Assembly: GCF_047946665.1 (NCBI RefSeq)
Contig: NZ_CP172312.1
Location: 3,658,001-3,722,000, forward strand
DNA: 64,000 nt
Source: Allohahella sp002354735
Lineage (GTDB): Bacteria > Pseudomonadota > Gammaproteobacteria > Pseudomonadales > Oleiphilaceae
Reading direction: 5' to 3'
This document shows positions 1 through 7,135 of the stretch, one piece after another (position 1 is the stretch's first letter; the number at the start of each line of letters is the position of its first letter). Under the pieces are notes generated by a model. The model ran no database searches. It saw nothing but the letters and a program-made list of their open reading frames with translations, and had not been told where the DNA came from. A program made the position numbers and the translations under genes.

Positions 1-1098
1 ACATGGATTCATTGCGCCGATAAGCAGGAAGCGAGCGGGAAAGGCGACCTGTCTCTGAGAGCGGGTCACACTGATGCTGTGTTGCTCAAGTGGCTGACGC
101 AGCGCTTCCAGGGTGCGGCCGGAGAACTCAGGCAACTCATCTAGGAACAGAACGCCATGATTCGCAAGGGAGATTTCGCCAGGCTGAGGTGAGCGACCAC
201 CGCCGACAATGGCCGAAACGGAGGCACTATGATGCGGGCTTCGAAATGGTGGCTTTCGAGAGGTCAGAATCATTTCCCCTGGCGTGAGCGCTGCTTCTGG
301 CTGACCGATATCGCTCTGGCTGACCGAATAGATCGAAGCGGTCTCGAAGGCCTGTTGACGGCTGAGATCCGGTAGCAATGACAGTATTCGCCTGGCCAGC
401 ATGGTCTTGCCAGACCCGGGCGGCCCGTTCATGAGCAAATGGTGATGACCGGCCGCAGCGATTTCGAGAGCCCGCCGTGCCTGAAACTGGCCTCTGACAT
501 CTGCCATGTCATCTGTTGCTGGGTGCTGCGCCGAGGCAGGCAAACTGTGCTGTGAGGGCCGCGCAGGGTGGATCGATGTCGGATCGTTCAGGTAATCAGT
601 CACATCGCGCAAGGTAGTGAATCCGAAAGCCTCGATGCCGTCCAGATTGCCCAGCAAATCGATCTTGGCTGCAGCAGTCAGCAATGGGTGACCGGCTTGA
701 TGACTGGCTAGCGCTGCCGGCAATAATCCACTGACGGGCTTGATCTGACCAGAGAGGGAAAGCTCCCCGAAAATTTCACAGTTGGCGAGGGTACGCTTTG
801 CCGCCTCGCTCAATTGTCTTGATGCAGCCAGGATGCTTAGCGCAATGGCCAGGTCAAAGCGCCCCCCGCACTTCGGCAGATCGGCCGGTGCCATATTGAT
901 GGTAATGCGCCGGGCGGGAAACTCGAAGCCGGAGTTGATCAACGCACTACGAACCCGATCTTTTGATTCACGCACCGCCGCCTCAGGCAGACCGACTATC
1001 GAGAGGGCAGGCAGACCATTGGATATATGGGTTTCGATATAAACAAGAGGCGCAGTGACGCCGATGAGCGCCCTGCTACAAACAACAGATAATGACAT
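1..1098 (-). CDS. comM: ComM/YifB family Mg-chelatase-like AAA+ ATPase (partial, C-terminus off window)
   Basis: The first 366 codons are present; the rest lies beyond base 1. The protein starts MSLSVVCSRA, followed by the N-terminal ChlI-like domain with the family motif SIVGLPEAAVRESKDR near residue 35. Walker A (GPPGSGKTM) lies near residue 217 and Walker B (LFLDELPEF) near residue 325. In naturally transformable gammaproteobacteria ComM is a helicase that promotes branch migration of incoming DNA; elsewhere its role is unclear. The ATG at 1098 is preceded by an AGGGACGG ribosome site. ubiK lies upstream on the same strand. The family call is firm. The role in transformation is inferred from the family, because no other competence gene is visible here. 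Confidence 0.93.
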   Translation of the reverse strand, partial: MSLSVVCSRALIGVTAPLVYIETHISNGLPALSIVGLPEAAVRESKDRVRSALINSGFEFPARRITINMAPADLPKCGGRFDLAIALSILAASRQLSEAAKRTLANCEIFGELSLSGQIKPVSGLLPAALASHQAGHPLLTAAAKIDLLGNLDGIEAFGFTTLRDVTDYLNDPTSIHPARPSQHSLPASAQHPATDDMADVRGQFQARRALEIAAAGHHHLLMNGPPGSGKTMLARRILSLLPDLSRQQAFETASIYSVSQSDIGQPEAALTPGEMILTSRKPPFRSPHHSASVSAIVGGGRSPQPGEISLANHGVLFLDELPEFSGRTLEALRQPLEQHSISVTRSQRQVAFPARFLLIGAMNPC

Positions 1099-1126
1099 TT
1101 CACCGTCCCTGGTGATTTTGAGAGAT

Positions 1127-1148
1127 GGGGAGCACGACAGCGCTCCCC
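1127..1148 (-). terminator. Hairpin downstream of ubiK, weak terminator candidate
   Basis: GGGGAGC (1127-1133) pairs perfectly with GCTCCCC (1142-1148) across an 8-nt loop, in the 99-bp gap between ubiK and comM. On the minus strand the stem is followed by ATCTCTC rather than a T-run, so termination is uncertain. Confidence 0.3.
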
Positions 1149-1197
1149 GCAATAGACGACCGTCCTGGTCATCGTATTCAAACTAACGCTTTATGGC

Positions 1198-1452
1198 TTA
1201 CTGGCTAACCAGCTTGCCCTCAACCTGGTCCAGACGCTTCTCGAGGGCGGCAAGCCGCTCACGCGTACGAATGAGCACGGCTTTCTGCGCTTCGAACTCT
1301 TCACGCGACACGACATCCAGCTTGTCAAGAATGCTGCTGACCGCTGTTTTGAGTTGCATCTGCGCATCCTGCTGGGCACTGCGCGCGAGGCCTGGCACAT
1401 ACTGGCCAAAATTTTCGTGAAAACCCTGAAGCAGATCCACTGGAGACTTCAT
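1198..1452 (-). CDS. ubiK: Ubiquinone biosynthesis accessory factor UbiK (BMFP family)
   Basis: An 84-residue protein starting MKSPVDLLQGFHENFG. The second half is a predicted coiled coil (FEAQKAVLIRTRERLAALEKRL), the signature of the BMFP/YqiC family. In E. coli this factor binds UbiJ and supports aerobic ubiquinone synthesis. The start at 1452 is preferred because AGAGG lies just upstream; a longer frame starting at 1476 lacks a ribosome site. Family members are usually 80-110 residues, so the length fits. In several gammaproteobacteria ubiK lies beside comM and glnK-amt, as it does here. It reads toward comM and may be cotranscribed with it. Confidence 0.88.
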   Translation of the reverse strand: MKSPVDLLQGFHENFGQYVPGLARSAQQDAQMQLKTAVSSILDKLDVVSREEFEAQKAVLIRTRERLAALEKRLDQVEGKLVSQ

Positions 1453-1669
1453 TGAGCTGTACCTCTTCCATTTCAAATTAGGATAAATCTTGGTGTTTGT
1501 GTGTAACGAAGACCATCCTGTTTTCCCGGTGCCATAGTAACACCACCCACATACACTAGTGGTAGGCGATTTCCGTTAAATAGTGCTCATTTTTTGATCC
1601 TTTCGAACCAAAGCTCACCCTGTTTTGGTCCTTCCTGTATTAGGCGCCGGTACAACCGCCTGGACGAGG

Positions 1670-1686
1670 CGCACGCTTTTGGTGCG
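1670..1686. promoter_or_regulatory. NtrC-like binding dyad upstream of glnK
   Basis: CGCAC-N7-GTGCG is a perfect dyad with the spacing of the NtrC consensus (TGCAC-N7-GTGCA). A degenerate second site (GCAC-N7-CGTC, 1713-1727) lies about 41 bp downstream, close to four helical turns. glnK-amt operons are commonly activated by NtrC with sigma-54. The assignment is inferred from pattern and context. Confidence 0.45.
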
Positions 1687-1823
1687 TCGCCCATCTCGCG
1701 GGCTCGTTTGGTGCACTATTTCGCGTCATCGCGGTGCAGTCAAGCAAAGCTCATCTCCCTTACGATCGTCAAAAGTCTCATTTCGCACCGCTAACGCCAT
1801 GTATCTAAACGATTTGTAATGCC

Positions 1824-1839
1824 TGGCATGCTTCGTGGT
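1824..1839 (+). promoter_or_regulatory. Weak sigma-54-like promoter for glnK
   Basis: TGGCATGCTTCGTGGT matches the -24 element (TGGCAY) well but the -12 element poorly: GTGGT replaces TTGCW, so the invariant C is missing. Its position, about 140 bp after the NtrC-like dyad and 100 bp before glnK, is suitable. It is the best candidate I found, but not a strong one. Confidence 0.27.
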
Positions 1840-1939
1840 TAGCAAGTGCATCTCGCTCGTTAAAAGTGGGTCGACATTTTCAACGGCAGGCTAGCAACCG
1901 GCTCAATTACCAGCGTTTAGGCGGCATTAGGAGACAGAT

Positions 1940-2278
1940 ATGAAACTTGTTACTGCCATCATCAAACCTTTCAAACTCGATGACGTTCGCGAAGCACTCT
2001 CGGAAATCGGTGTACAGGGCGTGACGGTCACGGAGGTCAAGGGCTTCGGACGTCAGAAGGGCCACACTGAGCTCTATCGTGGCGCGGAGTACGTCGTGGA
2101 TTTTCTGCCAAAGGTTAAAATCGAAGTCGCGATTGCGGGCGACATGCTCGATCAGGTCCTCGAATCGATCAGCAAGGCTGCAAATACCGGCAAGATCGGT
2201 GACGGGAAGATCTTCGTCGTCGAGCTCCAGCAGATCATCAGAATTCGAACCGGCGAGACCGGCACGGACGCTATCTAA
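1940..2278 (+). CDS. glnK: PII nitrogen regulatory protein GlnK/GlnB
   Basis: A 112-residue PII protein, the usual family length. The uridylylated T-loop tyrosine is at position 51 within GHTELYRGAEYVVDF, and the C-terminal signature TGKIGDGKIFV is intact. PII trimers bind ATP/ADP and 2-oxoglutarate and report nitrogen status. GlnK blocks AmtB when ammonium is plentiful. The ATG follows AGGAGACAGAT, a strong ribosome site. The gene lies 39 bp upstream of amt, the classic glnK-amtB pair, so GlnK is the likely paralogue rather than GlnB. The upstream NtrC-like dyad suggests induction under nitrogen limitation. Confidence 0.96.
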   Translation: MKLVTAIIKPFKLDDVREALSEIGVQGVTVTEVKGFGRQKGHTELYRGAEYVVDFLPKVKIEVAIAGDMLDQVLESISKAANTGKIGDGKIFVVELQQIIRIRTGETGTDAI

Positions 2279-2317
2279 CGTTTACCAACTTACTACTGGC
2301 CTCGATCGGAGGGCTTC

Positions 2318-3589
2318 ATGGAAAATAATCTATTTCACCTGCAGTACGCCATGGACACGTTCTATTTCCTGGTCTGCGGCGCGTTGGTCATGTGGATGGC
2401 TGCCGGATTCGCGATGCTCGAAGCCGGCCTCGTCCGGGCGAAGAACACGACCGAAATTCTTACCAAGAACGTGGCGCTCTATGCCATCTCCTGCGTTATG
2501 TACATGGTGTGTGGCTACGCCATCATGTACGGCGGCGACATCTTCCTGTCAGGCATTGCTGGCGGTGATACCCTGGTCGATGATGCACTGAAGAGCTTTG
2601 CTGAGCGTGAAGATGGCTTCGAAGGCGCTTCTGTCTACTCGTCTGCATCTGACTTCTTCTTCCAGGTCGTTTTTGTGGCGACTGCAATGTCCATCGTATC
2701 TGGCGCCGTTGCCGAGCGCATGAAGCTGTGGGCATTCCTGATGTTCGCTGTCGTCATGACCGGCTTCATCTACCCAATGGAAGGTAGCTGGACCTGGGGT
2801 GGCAATGCCGTGTTCGGCATGTACACGCTGGGCGACCTCGGCTTCTCAGACTTCGCGGGTTCAGGCATCGTTCATATGGCTGGCGCCGCTGCTGCCCTCG
2901 CTGGTGTACTCCTGCTGGGCGCTCGTAAGGGCAAGTACGGTCCGAACGGTCAGGTCAACGCCTTTCCTGGTGCCAACCTGCCACTGGCTACACTGGGTAC
3001 CTTCATCCTGTGGATGGGCTGGTTCGGTTTCAACGGTGGCTCGGTGCTGAAGCTTGGCGATATCTCCAATGCCAATGCTGTCGCTATGGTCTTCCTCAAC
3101 ACCAACGCAGCAGCAGCCGGTGGCGGTGTGACAGCACTCATTACCGCAAGGCTCCTGTTCGGCAAGGCCGACCTCACCATGCTGCTGAACGGTGCGCTGG
3201 CTGGTCTGGTTGCCATCACAGCTGAACCTTCTACGCCAAGTGCTCTGCAGGCGACCATGTTCGGCGCCATCGGTGGCGTGCTGGTTGTGTTCTCGATCAT
3301 CACCCTCGACAAGCTGAGGATCGATGATCCGGTGGGCGCCATTTCGGTGCACGGCGTCTGCGGTCTGCTGGGCCTCCTGCTGGTGCCAATCACCAACGGC
3401 GATGTCAGCTTCAGCGGCCAGTTGATCGGCGCAGCCACCATCTTCGTCTGGGTCTTCGTTTGCAGCCTGATTGTCTGGGGCGTTTTGAAAGCCATCATTG
3501 GCATTCGGGTTTCGGAAGAAGAGGAGTACGAGGGTACGGATCTGTCTGAGTGTGGTATGGAAGCTTACCCTGAGTTCCAGCGCGACTGA
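2318..3589 (+). CDS. amtB: Ammonium transporter AmtB
   Basis: A 423-residue polytopic inner-membrane protein of the Amt/Rh family, predicted to have about 11 helices. The twin conducting histidines are H186 (GIVHMAGA) and H345 (SVHGVCG). The Phe-rich gate region reads SDFFFQ near 111-116. Unlike E. coli AmtB there is no cleavable signal peptide; the first helix starts near residue 12. The C-terminal tail ends EEYEGTDLSECGMEAYPEF, the segment that couples to GlnK. CGGAGGG lies upstream of the ATG. It is cotranscribed with glnK and followed by a strong terminator at 3680-3711. Confidence 0.96.
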   Translation: MENNLFHLQYAMDTFYFLVCGALVMWMAAGFAMLEAGLVRAKNTTEILTKNVALYAISCVMYMVCGYAIMYGGDIFLSGIAGGDTLVDDALKSFAEREDGFEGASVYSSASDFFFQVVFVATAMSIVSGAVAERMKLWAFLMFAVVMTGFIYPMEGSWTWGGNAVFGMYTLGDLGFSDFAGSGIVHMAGAAAALAGVLLLGARKGKYGPNGQVNAFPGANLPLATLGTFILWMGWFGFNGGSVLKLGDISNANAVAMVFLNTNAAAAGGGVTALITARLLFGKADLTMLLNGALAGLVAITAEPSTPSALQATMFGAIGGVLVVFSIITLDKLRIDDPVGAISVHGVCGLLGLLLVPITNGDVSFSGQLIGAATIFVWVFVCSLIVWGVLKAIIGIRVSEEEEYEGTDLSECGMEAYPEFQRD

Positions 3590-3679
3590 ACGCGCGCTAT
3601 CGGCGCAGGGACGCGCCAGTTTTACAAGAGTAAGAACCGAACCCACAGGTTTTGAGACCTGAACTGAAACCCTGATTAG

Positions 3680-3711
3680 ATGCCCATATCGCGAGATCTG
3701 GGCATTTTTTT
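3680..3711 (+). terminator. Rho-independent terminator of glnK-amt
   Basis: ATGCCCA (3680-3686) pairs with TGGGCAT (3699-3705). After one T-C mismatch, ATC pairs with GAT around a GCGA tetraloop. The stem runs into a T tract through 3711. It lies 90 bp after the amt stop codon. Confidence 0.85.
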
Positions 3712-3739
3712 GGCCTTCGGTTTGGCAGGTTTCGAGTGT

Positions 3740-3844
3740 GGCAGTGGCGGGCAACCGTTGCAGAACCCGCCGTGAATACATCCGTGTAGGCTGCCTCGGC
3801 CATCCATGGCCGAGGATGTTCTGCAACGGTTGCCCGCCACTGCC
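3740..3844 (-). repeat. Long inverted-repeat element, copy A
   Basis: The outer arms 3740-3765 and 3819-3844 are a perfect 26-bp inverted repeat. Between them lies a 53-bp core containing an inner palindrome (3794-3815: CCTCGGCCAT, two bases, ATGGCCGAGG). Read on the minus strand, the core differs from that of copy B (4357-4409) at only 3 of 53 positions, while the outer arms differ extensively. As RNA or single-stranded DNA it would fold into a long stem topped by a second hairpin. It belongs to no repeat type I can name; REP/MITE-like is a description, not an identification. Confidence 0.85.
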
Positions 3845-4007
3845 TTTCCAACAGCCGGTGGAGCGGGATTTTACTCTCACTATTATTCCCGCCCGATGCC
3901 CCACTCCTGGACTGCGACGGCTCAAAAACCTCGACGCACCGATTGAGCCAAAGGCCTAGCTCTGCAACATGCGCTGCGCAGCGGAACATGTCTTGCTTGA
4001 CGATGGG

Positions 4008-4265
4008 TTATGTAAGGCGCGGTATTTGCTTCAAGGCAGCACTGCAAGCCGGTGAACTAGGGAAGCGTTCAACGCAGACTTGTAGAGCAACTTTTCCCTG
4101 CTCGGAAACCGCAGTTCTAGAGCTCGCAAGTGAAGCAACGCAATGACTCAGTGCCAACTCCCATTCACCAAGTATGTTGAGACTGTTACAAGTATCGAAC
4201 AGCTGCTGTGTGATGAAAGGCCGAATCAATTCCAGTGCCTCTGTAAACTGTGCTTGTTCATCCAT
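4008..4265 (-). CDS. Small hypothetical protein, possibly MafI-like immunity protein
   Basis: An 85-residue protein (MDEQAQFTEALELIRPF...). The ATG at 4265 follows AGGCGACGAT; an upstream GTG at 4322 would start at the edge of the repeat and is less likely. The pattern LIRPFITQQLFD, then GEWELAL, then a second helical segment with AVSEQG, vaguely recalls small MafI-type immunity proteins, but I cannot confirm this. No toxin gene is adjacent. The gene lies between two inverted-repeat elements in opposite orientation, which may indicate acquired DNA. It could also be an unrelated helical protein or a non-functional frame. Confidence 0.45.
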   Translation of the reverse strand: MDEQAQFTEALELIRPFITQQLFDTCNSLNILGEWELALSHCVASLASSRTAVSEQGKVALQVCVERFPSSPACSAALKQIPRLT

Positions 4266-4329
4266 ATCGTCGCCTGCAATCCGATATGCGGATGCCGAAC
4301 CGCTTTTTGGCCGCTCTGACACCCTGCTA

Positions 4330-4436
4330 AAGGCAGTGGTGTTCCAGTGTGCAGGACATCCTCGGCCATGGATGGCCGAGGCAGCCTACAGGGAGGTATA
4401 CACGGCGGGTCCTGCGCACTGGAACACCACTGCCTT
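4330..4436 (+). repeat. Long inverted-repeat element, copy B
   Basis: The arms 4330-4356 and 4410-4436 are 27 bp each and pair with a single exception, a T opposite G that would be a G-U wobble in RNA. The 53-bp core holds the same inner palindrome as copy A (4360-4381, centred on a CCATGG site) and the same flank GCAGCCTACA...ACGGCGGG. The last base overlaps the stop codon of the L,D-transpeptidase gene, so in a leftward transcript the hairpin would form right at the 3' end and could act as a terminator or stabiliser. Confidence 0.85.
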
Positions 4437-5026
4437 CAAGGCACAATCTCGATCGGTGTATTCAACGGCACCAGCTCCCAGATTTCTTCCATCGCAGCAT
4501 TGCTGACCGCGATGCAGCCATCTGTCCAGTCTTCGAGCATGTAGCGGTCCAGCTTCTTGCGTTCGAAGCTGTTCGGACGGCCGTGAATCATGATCATGCC
4601 GCCTGGGTCGCGACCCAGTGCCTTGGCGAACTCCCGGTCGGCTTCATTGGGATAGGAGATGTGGATCGACTTGGTGAACTGGCTGTTCGGATTGCGCCAG
4701 TCGAGAAGATAAACCCCTTCTGGGGTACGCTCGTCGCCTTCAAACTGCTTGTGGCCACTGGGCTCGTCACCAAGACTGACTGGATACGCACGCAAGGGAC
4801 TGTCGTTTTTCATCAGCAGCAGCAGGCGCTGGCTCTTTCTGACTACGACACGGTCGACTGGAACATCTGCAACAGCGGCATCGCTCGCTGGATCCTGCAG
4901 TACCTCGACCTCATCAGCGTCGTCCAGAGACACTGTGTCGGCTGAGGCTGCAGTGGGGGCAAGGCTCCAGACAAAAGGCGCCGCCGCCATCAGCAGCGCG
5001 GCGAGCAGGCAGTTCAATTGACGCAA
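4436..5026 (-). CDS. L,D-transpeptidase, YkuD family
   Basis: The C-terminal half is a YkuD domain ending in MIMIHGRP...DWTDGCIAVSN, with the catalytic His and the Cys of the (S/D)GC(I/V) signature. Such enzymes form 3-3 crosslinks in peptidoglycan or attach proteins to it, in the periplasm. The start is uncertain. The open frame extends back into fabB, so a start after 5070 is expected. The TTG at 5026 gives a good signal peptide (MRQLNCLLAALLMAAAPF, cut near ASA-D) and about 196 residues, but its ribosome site is poor. The gene follows fabB by about 43 bp and may be its operon partner. Repeat copy B abuts its stop codon. Confidence 0.82.
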   Translation of the reverse strand: MRQLNCLLAALLMAAAPFVWSLAPTAASADTVSLDDADEVEVLQDPASDAAVADVPVDRVVVRKSQRLLLLMKNDSPLRAYPVSLGDEPSGHKQFEGDERTPEGVYLLDWRNPNSQFTKSIHISYPNEADREFAKALGRDPGGMIMIHGRPNSFERKKLDRYMLEDWTDGCIAVSNAAMEEIWELVPLNTPIEIVP

Positions 5027-5069
5027 TGAGCTGACAGCTGAACTGCTCTTTCGTGGTGATGCACCCAGA

Positions 5070-6305
5070 TCAGGACTGGGGGTACTTGGCGAAGACCAGA
5101 CTGGCGTTGGTACCACCGAAGCCGAAGCTGTTGGACATAACGAGGTCAAGCGAATCGTCGTTCTCCGGCTTCTGTACGATGGGGAAATCTGCGGCTTTTT
5201 CATCAATGCTCTGGATGTGGGCAGACGGCGCAATGAACCCCTCCTTCTGCATGATCAGACTGAAGATCGCTTCGTGTGCACCTGCACAGCCAAGCGAATG
5301 TCCAGTCAACGATTTGGTTGAACTGATCTTCGGCAGGTCATGACCGAAAACCTCTCTAATAGAGTTTAGCTCAACTATGTCACCTGCGGGGGTACTGGTG
5401 CCATGTGTATTGATGTAAGCGATTCGCTTGCCTTTGCCGGTAGCGAACGCCTGCTCGCTGGCCTGCCTCATGGCCCGGATAGCACCTTCACCAGAAGGCG
5501 CAACCATGTCCGCGCCGTCCGAAGTTGCAGCATAACCGACCAGCTCACCATAAATGGGCGCGCCCCGGCGAAGTGCATGCTCGAGCTCCTCAACGACGAC
5601 GGTTGCACCGCCACCTGCGATGACGAAGCCATCACGGGTGCTGCAATAGGGCCGGGAGGCGGTCGACGCGACATCATTGTACTTCGTAGACATGGCACCC
5701 ATAGCGTCGAACAGCATGGCGAGTGTCCAGTCTTCTTCTTCACCACCGCCAGCGAAGATGACATCCTGCTTGCCGAGCTGAATCTGCTCCCAAGCGTGAC
5801 CGATACAGTGGGAGCTGGTAGCACAGGCAGACGTGATCGAGTAATTGACGCCACGAATCTTGAACGCGGTGGACAGACAGGCATTTACCGAACTGTTCAT
5901 AGTTCGGGTAACGCGATAGGGCCCAATTTTCTTGACGCCACGTGAGCGGGCAATGTCGCCCGATTCAACCACGTTACTGGTCGAAGCGCCGCCACTGCCC
6001 ATGATGAGACCCGTTCGCTCACTGCTCAGGAGGGCTTCGTCGATACCCGAATCGGCAACAGCCTGCTGCATCGATAGATAGGCGTAGGCTGCACCGTCAC
6101 CCATAAAACGCAGAAGCTTCCGGTCTATGTGCGCTTCGAGATCGATATCGACTGAACCACTAACCTGGCTCTTGAGCCCGGCATCGCGGTATTTCTCATT
6201 GAAGCGGATGCCAGAGCGGCCTGTTCGTAAAGCTTCGGTGACTGTCTTGATGTCATTGCCCAGACAGGAAATGATGCCCATCCCGGTAATCACTGCACGT
6301 TTCAT
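5070..6305 (-). CDS. fabB: 3-oxoacyl-[acyl-carrier-protein] synthase I (FabB)
   Basis: A 411-residue KASI starting MKRAVITGMGIISCLG. The catalytic triad is C161 (TSACATSSHC), H301 (NTHGTSTPAG) and H336 (KSLTGHSLGC). It condenses acyl-ACP with malonyl-ACP and is needed to elongate the cis-unsaturated products of FabA. The start at 6305 follows GAAGG at good spacing; the ATG at 6332 has no ribosome site. It lies 73 bp downstream of fabA. The fabA-fabB pair is the standard gammaproteobacterial arrangement for anaerobic-type unsaturated fatty acid synthesis. Confidence 0.96.
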   Translation of the reverse strand: MKRAVITGMGIISCLGNDIKTVTEALRTGRSGIRFNEKYRDAGLKSQVSGSVDIDLEAHIDRKLLRFMGDGAAYAYLSMQQAVADSGIDEALLSSERTGLIMGSGGASTSNVVESGDIARSRGVKKIGPYRVTRTMNSSVNACLSTAFKIRGVNYSITSACATSSHCIGHAWEQIQLGKQDVIFAGGGEEEDWTLAMLFDAMGAMSTKYNDVASTASRPYCSTRDGFVIAGGGATVVVEELEHALRRGAPIYGELVGYAATSDGADMVAPSGEGAIRAMRQASEQAFATGKGKRIAYINTHGTSTPAGDIVELNSIREVFGHDLPKISSTKSLTGHSLGCAGAHEAIFSLIMQKEGFIAPSAHIQSIDEKAADFPIVQKPENDDSLDLVMSNSFGFGGTNASLVFAKYPQS

Positions 6306-6378
6306 CGTGGAACCTTCAGTTGATTCATTCATGGCATTTACGAAGCACGGCCGCTGGTCGGGCTTGGTCAGGTGCTGT

Positions 6379-6903
6379 TTACTGTTCGAAAAGACCGACT
6401 TTCAGATCTTTTGCCACATATATTGTTTCACCATCAACCTTCATCAGACCATCCGCGACGCCCATGGTGAGCTTTCGTGAAATCAGCCGCTTCATATGTA
6501 TTTCATAGGTCACAAGCTTCGCATCAGGCATGACCTGGCCAGTGAATTTCACTTCACCTACGCCGATAGCTCGGCCGCGTCCCTTGTATCCTGACCAGGC
6601 GAGGTGGAAGCCGACGAGCTGCCACATAGCGTCCAGGCCTAGACAACCCGGCATGACCGGATCGTCGACAAAGTGTACCTTGAAGAACCATAGATCGGGG
6701 CGAATATCGAGCTCAGCAACAAGGGAGCCCTTGCCGAACTCGCCACCGTCGGAGTCGATATGGGTGACCCTGTCGAGCATCAGCATTTCCCGTACGGGAA
6801 GCCTCGCTGTGTCCTTTCCGAACAGGTCTCCCTGACCGCAGACGATCAGCTCTTCCTTGTCGTAGGCGTGTTTGCGTTCCGGTTTGACGTCAATATCTGA
6901 CAT
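6379..6903 (-). CDS. fabA: 3-hydroxydecanoyl-ACP dehydratase/isomerase (FabA)
   Basis: About 174 residues, close to the 172 of E. coli. The active-site residues are H77 (VHFVDDPVMPGCLG) and D91 (LGLDAMWQ). The enzyme dehydrates 3-hydroxydecanoyl-ACP and isomerises the trans-2 product to cis-3, which commits carbon to unsaturated fatty acids. I chose the ATG at 6903 (MSDIDVKPERK) by homology of length. An ATG at 6954 would add 17 residues, and GAGG lies between the two, so the start is not settled. A palindrome at 7018-7039 is a candidate operator. Confidence 0.95.
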   Translation of the reverse strand: MSDIDVKPERKHAYDKEELIVCGQGDLFGKDTARLPVREMLMLDRVTHIDSDGGEFGKGSLVAELDIRPDLWFFKVHFVDDPVMPGCLGLDAMWQLVGFHLAWSGYKGRGRAIGVGEVKFTGQVMPDAKLVTYEIHMKRLISRKLTMGVADGLMKVDGETIYVAKDLKVGLFEQ

Positions 6904-7017
6904 AGCAGTCAAAAACAGATCCTCTGATAATTGCTGCCCTCGCAGTGGAAGCATTAGGTCGACAGCTCAACGGCCACTAGTTCCCGCGTTAAAAAAGGTT
7001 GACAGGCAACGTTGGTG

Positions 7018-7039
7018 TGTTAGCACGATATCGCTAACA
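7018..7039. promoter_or_regulatory. Palindrome upstream of fabA, candidate fatty-acid regulator operator
   Basis: TGTTAGC and GCTAACA flank an 8-bp spacer (ACGATATC), about 115 bp upstream of the fabA start. FabR and DesT, TetR-family repressors of fabA-fabB in related bacteria, bind palindromes with GCTAA/TTAGC-like ends. Neither regulator gene is in the window, so the link is inferred. Confidence 0.4.
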
Positions 7040-7098
7040 TATTACATTTTAATTTCAGCTGCTACTTGAATGATCGGAAACCTGAAGGAAGCTGTCAT

Positions 7099-7125
7099 GA
7101 ACGGCTCCATCATCCGGAGCCGTTC
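7099..7125 (-). terminator. Perfect 10-bp hairpin after speE
   Basis: GAACGGCTCC (7099-7108) and GGAGCCGTTC (7116-7125) pair perfectly across a 7-nt loop, ten bases past the speE stop codon. There is no T-run on the minus strand, so it may be a Rho-assisted terminator or a 3'-end stabiliser. Confidence 0.5.
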
Positions 7126-7135
7126 GATCACCAGC

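Larger units (their letters stand above)
1453..1939. other. Intergenic region between divergent ubiK and glnK
   Basis: 487 bp without a convincing gene: the short open frames here have no ribosome site and no recognisable composition. It must hold the ubiK promoter and the control region of glnK-amt. I see an NtrC-like dyad at 1670-1686, a degenerate second one about 1711-1727, and a sigma-54-like element at 1824-1839. A short interrupted inverted repeat (ACCAC/GTGGT) lies near 1540-1562. Confidence 0.6.
3590..4007. other. Region after amt: terminator and inverted-repeat copy A, no gene seen
   Basis: 418 bp without a credible gene. It holds the amt terminator (3680-3711) and the 105-bp inverted-repeat element (3740-3844). 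Open frames crossing the repeat on both strands exist because the repeat core lacks stop codons; they have no ribosome site and read through hairpin DNA. The last 160 bp, downstream of the small gene at 4008-4265, show nothing recognisable. Confidence 0.6.

Noticed and set aside
2861..3925. Long open frame (354 codons) antisense to amtB
   Set aside because: It lies opposite a complete conserved gene and extends into the terminator and repeat; its composition is that of a shadow frame and it has no ribosome site.
3740..4436. Integron attC sites as an explanation of the inverted repeats
   Set aside because: No conserved RYYYAAC/GTTRRRY ends, no integrase, and the conserved part is the centre rather than the ends.
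3597..4945. Frames reading through the inverted repeats, with peptides such as HPRPWMAEAAY
   Set aside because: The repeat core is open in several frames on both strands, so the same peptide appears in both copies; this reflects repeat DNA, not protein coding.
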